From assembly GCA_023525975.1 (NCBI GenBank), contig CM042030.1, forward strand, positions 32,048,350 to 32,112,349: a DNA stretch of 64,000 nt. Reading direction: 5' to 3'. Position 1 is the first letter of the stretch; the number at the start of each line of letters is the position of its first letter. The notes under the pieces were generated by a model. It did no database searches and was not told the DNA's origin. It saw only the letters and a program-made list of their open reading frames with translations. Below, piece after piece: positions 56,385-64,000 of this stretch. The DNA comes from Smallanthus sonchifolius (Eukaryota; Streptophyta; Magnoliopsida; Asterales; Asteraceae). The translations under genes and the position numbers were made by a program.

Positions 56385-56812
56385 ATCATTTTGTCAAAAA
56401 CATAACATACATTTATTTAACAAAAGCGTATGTAACTTGCAGTAACTTAACATCATCAAAACATCATAACATAACATCATAACATAAGTCAACATGATCT
56501 GAATCTGCGCCTTCTCGTAACCGTCAATTTCATACATCGCATACTAGCGGATGAACTTAAGGCTCATTACCTCTAAGTCATCCGTCACCCAGGTCTCCTA
56601 AGGCTCGTTACCTCTAGGTAGACCAAACACATGTCTCCTAAGGCTCATTACCTCTAGGAACACCATACACATGTCACCTAAGGCTCGTTACCTCTAGGAA
56701 GACTAAATATACCTTAGGCACGTTTCCCCACAAGGAATAGTTCCTTCCATCAGGATCCCGATAATCCCATGGGTGACCGTCGTCACCCCATCCTCAACTA
56801 GTTGTACAACCG
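56385..56812 (-). repeat. A-like LTR, right half, with 40-bp tandem repeat
   Basis: Continuation of 36611-36906 after Tat. At 56555-56718 there are four copies of a roughly 40-bp unit containing CCTAAGGCTCGTTACCTCTA. The start of this LTR (TGTAACATCCC on the minus strand) is not present; the Tek-4 LTR begins at 56813. Confidence 0.75.
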
Positions 56813-57120
56813 TGTCACACCCCCAAATTTCAACTAACGGAGTTTTACCTTTTGGGAAGCGACGAACCAGGATTTCAGACTTTAGTTACTTTGAACGACT
56901 CTACATGGGACTCAAATGAAAATATCATATCTATCAGAGTTTCAATGCGGAAGCGTAAAGAAAAGTAAATGCGCAAAACATACGCGCCCAAACCAAAAGT
57001 CCAAAAGTTCAAACGAACCAAGTACAATACAAAATAATCCATTCAAACATAAATAAACACAATCAAAATAGATGAATCCTATGCATTCCCTAATGTGAAC
57101 CTGTGCCTTATCTTAGCGAC

Positions 57121-57589
57121 CTGAGAAAACATGTAAGAAAATATGTCAACACGAGGTTGGTGAGTTCACAGGTTTCAATATATAAATAAGTGTTTACCAG
57201 ATTTATGATCATTCAATATGTATCTATAGGTAGCTAACCTATGTTCATGTTTAACTCAAGTGCTCACAACCGAAGCTGACTGTTTGTTTATTTGCCTCCT
57301 GCCAGGTCTATCAACACTGGCGGTGTGAGTAGGCTAACATTTCACCCGTTCGATCTCTAATCGAGTTAGCGTGACTAACGCTGGTGGGATTTGTCAAACC
57401 CAGTAGTACTACTAAATATTACCTCGCTAAGATCCATATTAACGGTCCGATATAAGATGAGGACTTTCTGTGATAGCGTGTTACGCTTAGCTTTAACATC
57501 GATATCGTACGAATTACAAAATCTCAAAATCGTTTAATCATGTTTTCTCCCCCAAGTTAAAACAGTAAAAAGGGGCCGTGAAAATTCAC
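57121..57589 (-). promoter_or_regulatory. Predicted intron within Tek-4 LTR
   Basis: On the minus strand donor ACGCAG|GTGAAT at 57589 and acceptor GTTTTCTCAG|G at 57121, 469 nt. AACTCACCAACC and GTTGAC precede the acceptor. Confidence 0.5.
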
Positions 57590-58360
57590 CTGCGTTGCGT
57601 TGTAGGTAGTATCACACAAAGGATAAGTTGGAACCACGTGTGTAAGTCTCAAAAGACTTACGAATGCCCTAAGATTATAAACACATAAATTAGGGATAAT
57701 AATAGGAATTGTGACAGCGACACGGAAAAATTAGAATGTCCTAATGCATTCTAAGGATTTAGGCATAAACGAACGGGTCGACAAAGCTTTTTATATATAT
57801 AGTTATATATATTTTATTATAATGATTTTAGAAAATTTGCTTTACACGCCGAAAGTTGATAACGGATAATAAATAAATAATTATTTTCAGGCGTTAGAGT
57901 TGATTACAAAGGTTAGGGAAATAATATAATTTAATATATTATATTTAAATTCGAGAGATTGACTAGATAATCCTTGGAGTGGAAAAATAACAAATATATT
58001 GTTTTTTATCGAGGTAAATAAAGTAGGTAAATAATATAACTATTTATATTATTTATACTTTCAAGAAATGCTACACAAGATAATTAAATGAGTCGAAATA
58101 ATATAATATATATACTATTTTATTAACGTTGAACGCGGTTTGAAAATAATATAATTATATTATTTTATACAAGGTTACGGTTTGAAAAATACATAAATAC
58201 ATTATTTTTAAAAGTGGAGAGGAATAGTAAAATTGGTTACAAGGTTCAAACCCGAGCCCACGGGTTGTTTTCCGGGCTAAAACACGTTTATATAATATAA
58301 TAATAATATAGGGTTTGATTTTTATTAATTAAATATTATCAGAAAATGTTTAAAAATTAA

Positions 58361-58431
58361 TTGTGGGAGCCCGGTCTCGAACCCGGGTCTCTCACACACA
58401 CGCACCAGTCTCTAACCAGTCCCGCCCGCTA
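58361..58431 (-). repeat. tRNA-derived SINE-like module in Tek-4 LTR
   Basis: On the minus strand an A-box-like TAGCGGGCGGGACTGG (58416-58431) and a perfect B box GGTTCGAGACC (58373-58383) are followed by T runs. Context resembles the Tek-3 module (GCGTGTGTGT between boxes, CGGGTTCGA). Confidence 0.5.
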
Positions 58432-59768
58432 GGGTATCGCGAACTAATCCAACTTGGAATGGTTTTATCAAGGAGCTCTCGTGAGTTCCTTCCCCACATC
58501 CATTCGCGATCGAGACTGTCCCAATACTCCCGATTTCGACTTCGATAAATCATGGGAATATAGGGGTTTTGGTAGATTGATAATCATGATCCTGTGTATG
58601 GGTTTAATTGCAAAAACTATAAGATTAAGGTCGTTTAATTTCTGAAAGAAGGATCGAAACCCTAGTTTATAAAGTCAGAATCGATTTGAACAATTCAAAT
58701 GATAAAATATGTTTAAATCATAGGGCTTTTACTAATTAAGGTGTTGCGAGACTGATGATGTAGTTTAATTTCATTTCAAACGGGTGTAGGTAAGAGTTTG
58801 ATTAAACAGAAATATGCATGAACCCTAGTTTACGGTTTATAATAATTTCGATGTTATTTGATTCAATTGGTATAGGACTTTCAAAGAGTAAAGGATTTCG
58901 AGTCTAATCGTAACAATTAATTGGATTAAGATTGTGTTTAGGTTAGGGTTCGATTAAACCCGAATCATATGAACCCTAGATTCTCGATCATGATCAATTC
59001 GATCATGTAAGCCCCAAATAACATAGGGCTTTTGATCTAGACGTCGAGGTGAGTCTGTGGGCATGATCAATTTCAGTTTTAATTATCGGATTGATGGGAT
59101 TTGATTACATAACATTCATATGAACCCTAGAATCGGGTTCTTGTTAATTTCGATGATATGGAGCCGAATTAGCATAGGGCTAATGATTAACAGATTAAAA
59201 CAAAGCTAAAGAGGTACGTAATTACCAAAATGGATGAAGGATTGGTAGCGTACGATCAAAACGCACGTCCGACTACAAGCGGCTAGTCTCTGGCGATCCC
59301 GACCCCGTCTTTGAACGAATTGTTGCAGGAAAAAGCTTCTGTGTGGTGCGACTAAGGTGTTCCGGCCTCTAATTCATGAGATCAATGACTGATACGGATG
59401 AATTCGATCGGTTAAACATTGAGTTCGACGGTTACACTTTAAATTCTCATTATTTGATATGAATTCGAACTAATGTTGTGATTAATTTGTTAATGATGAG
59501 TGATTAAGTCATAATTGTGCAATATCAGTTTCAATTCCAACAGAAAACGGTTTCAGAACTTGAATTTGAATCCTTGGCTACGAATTTGACTTTCAAAAGT
59601 CAACCAGATCAAAAATGAACTAATTACAGGTTTAGTCCCTGCTATTTCTTGCAGTGAGTTCAGGGAATTGGCAGAATAGGTCCTTGGGTTTGAGTTTGGT
59701 TAATAACAAGTTAGGATTTAACTGGAATAGTTTACGGAGTTGGACTAAAAAAAGTCAGGATTGTCACA

Positions 59769-59880
59769 TCTTCCCATAGTTGAAAGAATTTTCGTCCCGA
59801 AAATTAAATAATAAAAAAAATTTCCCGGAACATCACATCATCCCTTTGTTGAAAGAATTTTCGTCCCAAAAATTAAATAG
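59769..59880 (-). promoter_or_regulatory. Tek-4 polypurine tract region, duplicated
   Basis: On the minus strand TTTCGGGACGAAA (59790-59802) is followed by AACTATGGGAAGA abutting the LTR. A second decayed copy of the same 45 bp lies at about 59833-59880, so the PPT region is tandemly duplicated. Confidence 0.75.
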
Positions 59881-59884
59881 TACC

Positions 59885-62621
59885 TTAAGAATTTGACACG
59901 GAGTGCTTGAACAGATTAGGATATTTGCACATCATCTGATCCTCGCGCTCCCACGTGAATTCTGGTCCGCGTTTCGAGTTCCAACGGACTCTGACGATAG
60001 GGATTTTACTATGCTTTAACGTTTTGACTTCCCTATCCATAATTTCCACGGGTTCTTCGATGAAACGCAACTATTCATCAATGTGTAGTTCCTCAAGAGG
60101 AACCGCGAGAGACTCGTCTGCTAGACATTTCTTCAAATTTGAGATGTGAAAGACATTGTGTACACCACTAAGTCCTTCAGGTAAGTCCCTTTGATACGCT
60201 AGTGGTCCGATTCTCTTCATTATCTTGAATGGTCCAACATAATGAGGATTCAGTTTGCCTCGTTTCCCAAAACGAATGACACCCTTCCAAGGTGAAACTT
60301 TTAACAAGTCCATATCCCCTACTTGAAATTCTAACGGTTTACGACGCCTATCGGCATAGCTCTTTTGACGATCACGAGCTGCTGCCATACGGTTTCTAAT
60401 TTGAACGATTTTCTCAGAAGTTTCAAGTACGAGTTCAGGACCTGTAAGTTGACTATCCCCAACCTCGGCCCAACAAATAGGAGAACGACATTTCCGTCCA
60501 TAAAGTGCTTCAAATGGAGCTGCATTGATGCTAGTGTGATAACTGTTGTTGTAGGAAAACTCCATCAACGGTAGGTGAGACTCCCAAGTGTTACCGAAAT
60601 CAATCTCACAAGCTCGTAGCATGTCCTCCAGAGTTTGAATAGTACATTCTGTCTGGCCATCAGTCTGAGGATGGTATGCTGTGCTCATATCTAGACGCGT
60701 GCCTAAAGCTTTATGTAACGACTGCCAGAAACGAGAAGTGAATCGTGCATCACGATCTGAAATGATAGAGATTGGCACCCCATGCCGAGAGACTATTTCT
60801 TTCAAGTAAGTACGAGTAAGCTTATCTATTTTTTCAGTTTCCTTGATTGCTAAGAAGTGAGCGGACTTTGTTAAACGGTTAACAATTACCCAAATGGTAT
60901 CACATCCGGTAGGAGTTCATGGCAATTTTGTAATAAAGTCCATGGAGATTTGTTCCCATTTCCACATGGGAATTTCTGGTTGTTGGAGAAGACCGGATGG
61001 CTTTTGATATTCAACTTTGACCTTCGCGCAAGTCTGACACTTACTCACATAGGTGGCTATATCGGCTTTCGTCTTCGGCCACCAATATAGCACCTTTAGA
61101 TCATGGTACATCTTGTCGGAACCTGGATGTATAGAGTAATGAGATTTATGAGCCTCATCCATGACTAGTTCCCTTAAGTTTCTGAATACTGGAACCCATA
61201 TCCGCTCGATGAAGTAGCGAATACAGTCAGATTTGACCTCGAGTTGTGCTTCCATACTGCGTGTACCTTCCAGCGGTAGGTTTTCCTCCTTCAGGGCTTC
61301 GAGTTGAGCACTACGGAGTTTGTCAGGTAATCCGGGGTGAATAGTAAGTTGTAATGCTCGAACTCGTTTGGATTTCGTTTCCTTTCGACTTAGGGCATCA
61401 GCTACAACGTTAGCTTTACCCGGGTGGTTCCGGATCGCACAGTCATAATCATTTAAGAGTTTGACCCAACGACGCTGTCGCATGTTCAACTCTTTCTGCT
61501 CGAAGATGTGCTGAAGACTCTTGTGATCGGTGTAGATGGTGCATTTGGTACCGTACAAGTAATGTCTCCATATCTTAAGTGCGAAAACTACAGCTCCCAA
61601 CTTTAAGTCATGAGTGGTGTAGTTTTTCTCATGAACCTTTAGTTGACGCGAAGCATACGCGATCACCTTTTCTCGTTGCATTAACACACAACCTAGACCC
61701 TGAATAGACGCGTCACCATACACCACAAAATCATCCGTTCCTTCCGGAAGAGCTAGAATAGGTGCACTGCAAAGTTTCTGTTTAAGATGTTGGAATGCTG
61801 ACTCTTGGTTATCGCCCCAGTTATAGGTTTTACCCTTTTGAGTTAAGGCAGTGAGAGGTTGTGCAATTTTTGAGAACCCCTCAATGAATCGACGGTAATA
61901 ACCAGCCAATCCCAGAAATTGTCGAACCTCAGTCGGAGTCGTCGGTGCTGCCCAATTCTTGATGGCTTCTATCTTTGATGGGTCGACATGTATTCCTTTC
62001 TCGTTAACCACATGTCCTAAGAATTGAACCTCCCGGATCCAAAATTCACACTTGGAAAACCTAGCATATAGTTGCTCCCTTTTAAGTAATTCCAAAATTA
62101 GGCGTAGATGTTCCTCATGTTCCTCCTTGTTCTTGGAATAAATGAGAATGTCGTCGATGAAAACTATGACGAATTGATCAAGGTAAGGCTTACACACATG
62201 GTTCATGAGGTCCATGAATACCGCATATGTGTTGGTTAATACGAAAGGCATGACCATAAACTCATAGTGGCCGTACCTTGTCCTGAAAGCAGTTTTAGAA
62301 ATATCCTCATCTCGGACTCTTAATTGATGTTAACCGGACCTGAGATCTATCTTGGAATAGAAACTTGATCCTTGGAGTTGATCAAATAGATCATCTATAC
62401 GAGCCAAAGGATAATGATTCTAATACACATACGGAAAGTCCCGTCCTTCTTCTTGACAAACAGTACTGGAGCTCTCCGTGGCGATGAGCTAGGTCGGATG
62501 AAACCTTTATCCAATAACTCCTGTAATTGAGTGGATAGCTCTTGTAATTCACTAGGTGTTAGTCGATAAGGTGCCCGAGCGATCGGTGCCGCTCCGGGTG
62601 TTAGATCGATTTGAAATTCAA
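59885..62621 (-). pseudogene. pol: Tek-4 pol: RT, RNase H, integrase, chromodomain
   Basis: Starts inside RT (IEFQIDLTPGAAP, FVKKKDGTFRMCI), then a deletion of about 11 codons and frameshift near 62430, a shift near 62260, and a long open part: MVMPFVLTNTYAVF, VIVFIDDILIYSK, RNase H (GDASIQGLGCVLMQ, DHKSLQHIF), integrase HHCC, TGA near 60917 (from CGA), SDRDARF, HPQTDGQTE, and a chromodomain-like end (VEIMDREVKTLKHSKIPIV). TAG near 60071 splits the last 61 codons. Catalytic residues are visible but the gene is dead. Confidence 0.93.
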
Positions 62622-64000
62622 TGTAACATCCCAAAACTGGTAATAAATAAATAATGGCACAATCGAAATTATAATTTTCAAATGACGAAAGAAAAATGGA
62701 TGGGCTTGGGCTCGGCTCCAACAGGCCGAAGGAAGCCCAAGTATATAAGGGCAAGGGCTACCCAAACTTCTCATTTTCCACCAATCTCAAGTTCTAGAGA
62801 GAGAGAAGAGAGCTAGGGTCTAGAGAGAGAAAGTGACGGATCAACTCGGGAATTCAGGAGAACGTTGCTGCTGTGCTCGTGACCATCTCTGACGAATCAG
62901 AAATCCAATCCAGGTAAGCGTTCGATCATAATCTGAGTTTTTATGACTTTATAGGATTTTCGGGTTTTGGCTAAAAAGGTAACGATTTTGCGGATGAAAC
63001 TTGAAAATGAACTTAGGATTAGCATCTAGAATGAAAACCGAACGTTTTGACCTAAGAAAAATGAGATATTGACTCTATCAGACGCGCATGCAAAAACTTC
63101 GGATTTTTGGGGAAGACGATCTGTGCAGAACCATCGAAACTACATAGTTTCGATATGTGCAGAACCATCGAAACTACATAGTTTCGATATGTGCAAAACC
63201 ATCGAAACTACATAGTTTCGATATGTACAGACCCATCGAAACTATCCAGTTTCGATATGTGCAGACCCATCGAAACTACCATAGTTTCGATATGAGCCCA
63301 CGATCCGAAGCTAAGATTACACCTAAGTTACTTATCGAAACTACCAAGTTTCGACATAAGCAACCTATCGAAACTACCAAGTTTCGACATAAGCAACCTA
63401 TCGAAACTACCAAGTTTCGACATAAGCAACCTATCGAAACTACCAAGGTTCGACATAAGCAACATATCGAAACTACCAAGGTTCGACATAAGCAACCTAT
63501 CGAAACTACCAAGGTTCGATATAGGCAAATCCATCGAAACTACTAGGTTCAAGCATAGTAATGTCTAGTGTCATCTAGGGGCACTATCTTACGTCTATGA
63601 CTTTATTATACAGATCGTGAGTGACATTAGTGACGCTCAGTAGCCAGCTAAGTGTATTTCAGAAACTACTCATCAGGTGAGTTCTATGTGCCCCCTTATA
63701 TGTTATGTGCAAATCATTTTAAATGTTTTGGGGCTGAAGTGTATACACTAAATGAATAAATGTTATAAATGTCAATGTGATCATACGTATATATATATAA
63801 ATACTTATATATGAAAATGAATTATGAATAAAGAAAGAAGCGTGTGATTTTAAAGAATGAATGAGAGAAGGACATAACGTAAAAGAATGAAATCTTGCTT
63901 TATATTACATATATATTGCATGTTATGAATGAATGTAAACGTTATAAACCCATCTATGACCACGGCTACTTCGGTAGACGGACGACCATGTGACTATTTT
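62622..64000 (+). mobile_element. Family A LTR, start to window edge
   Basis: Begins TGTAACATCCCAAAA and aligns along its length with the solo LTR at 31482: same start, same TATATAA (62742), same CAG|GTAAG donor (near 62915), same CATCAG|GTGAGT donor (63677). The exception is the palindrome array, which is a different word. Whether a full element follows cannot be seen. The left TSD candidate is TTCAA (62617-62621). Confidence 0.93.
63134..63553 (+). repeat. TCGAAACTA palindrome array, 33-34 bp period, two blocks
   Basis: Block 1: TCGAAACTACATAGTTTCGA-type units start at 63134, 63168, 63202, 63236 and 63270 (34-bp period). Block 2: TCGAAACTACCAAGTTTCGA-type units start at 63335, 63368, 63401, 63434, 63467, 63500 and 63534 (33-bp period except the last). 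Later units decay to AAGGTTCGA. Long open frames across it on both strands are a by-product of the period. Confidence 0.96.

Larger units (their letters stand above)
56813..59768 (-). repeat. 3' LTR of Tek-4
   Basis: 2956 bp, TGTGACAATCC to GGGGGTGTGACA on the minus strand. It includes a predicted intron, a Pol III-like module and long AT-rich stretches. No protein-coding content recognised. Confidence 0.85.
56813..62621 (-). mobile_element. Tek-4: Tekay/Del-type element, minus strand, truncated by window and insertion
   Basis: Consists of the 3' LTR (56813-59768), polypurine tract and pol to about the start of RT, where a family A LTR interrupts it at 62622. Gag, protease and the 5' LTR are not in the window. 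Confidence 0.9.

Noticed and set aside
63157..63546. Long open frames on both strands across the TCGAAACTA array
   Set aside because: A 33-bp period is a multiple of three, so a stop-free unit stays open by repetition. The same applies to 31909-32184.
63134..63553. Regular 33-34 bp repeats that look like a CRISPR array
   Set aside because: The repeat is itself a palindrome with a spacer of only 13-14 bp, spacers are near-identical, and the array lies in a plant LTR with no cas genes.

Overview
This window is plant nuclear DNA made almost entirely of nested LTR retrotransposons. I see no host gene. The evidence is stacked Ty3/gypsy and Ty1/copia elements with plant initiator-tRNA primer sites (TGGTATCAGAGC), a Tat-type element with a TGGCGCC primer site, rearranged endogenous caulimovirid fragments and plant-type GT-AG introns. 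The third ORF of one copia element resembles proteins I remember from Asteraceae genomes, so a composite-family plant is my best guess; this rests on memory, not on a search.

Names used here: Gy-A, the outer gypsy element (LTR family A); Cop-E, Cop-D and C-element, three Sirevirus-like copia families; Tek-2, Tek-3 and Tek-4, Tekay/Del-type chromoviruses; Tat, a Tat-lineage gypsy element on the minus strand.

Layout. Gy-A (1-31222) is cut by three insertions, each with a 5-bp target-site duplication (TSD): Cop-E at 2072-21033 (GAAAT/TAAAT), C-element at 22221-23866 (GAAGT) and Cop-D at 24871-30488 (CTTCT). Cop-E itself holds Tek-2 (2909-12219, CACAG) and a minus-strand solo LTR (15017-16964, GTTCA). 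At 31223-36610 lie caulimovirid pieces (coiled-coil ORF, movement protein, promoter/leader, viroplasmin/TAV) split by a family A solo LTR (31482-33492, TTTAT). An A-like minus-strand LTR (36611-36906 and 56385-56812) is split by Tat (36907-56384, ATCAT). Tat carries an antisense multi-exon ORF and holds Tek-3 (39908-50387), a Cop-E solo LTR (52499-52974, GTAAT) and a C-type solo LTR (54938-55472, GTTTC). Minus-strand Tek-4 (56813-62621) follows, interrupted by another family A LTR (62622 to the window end).

State of the genes. All coding regions are broken, mostly by CGA to TGA, CAA to TAA, CAG to TAG or TGG to TAG changes, as expected from deamination of methylated cytosine. Tek-2 and Cop-D are the youngest by LTR similarity. 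Cop-D and Cop-E lack most of pol and would have needed enzymes from relatives.

Most interesting signal. Many of the LTR families, copia and gypsy alike, carry arrays of short CG-ended palindromes. Several arrays have a 19-20 bp palindrome every 33-34 bp. The same word occurs in unrelated families, one stem position changes with compensation (GCGTACTT/AAGTACGC, GCGAACTT/AAGTTCGC, GCGCACTT/AAGTGCGC), and two LTRs of one family carry different words in the same slot. A second shared feature is a predicted intron near the 3' end of gypsy LTRs, 469-478 nt long in the three Tekay families.
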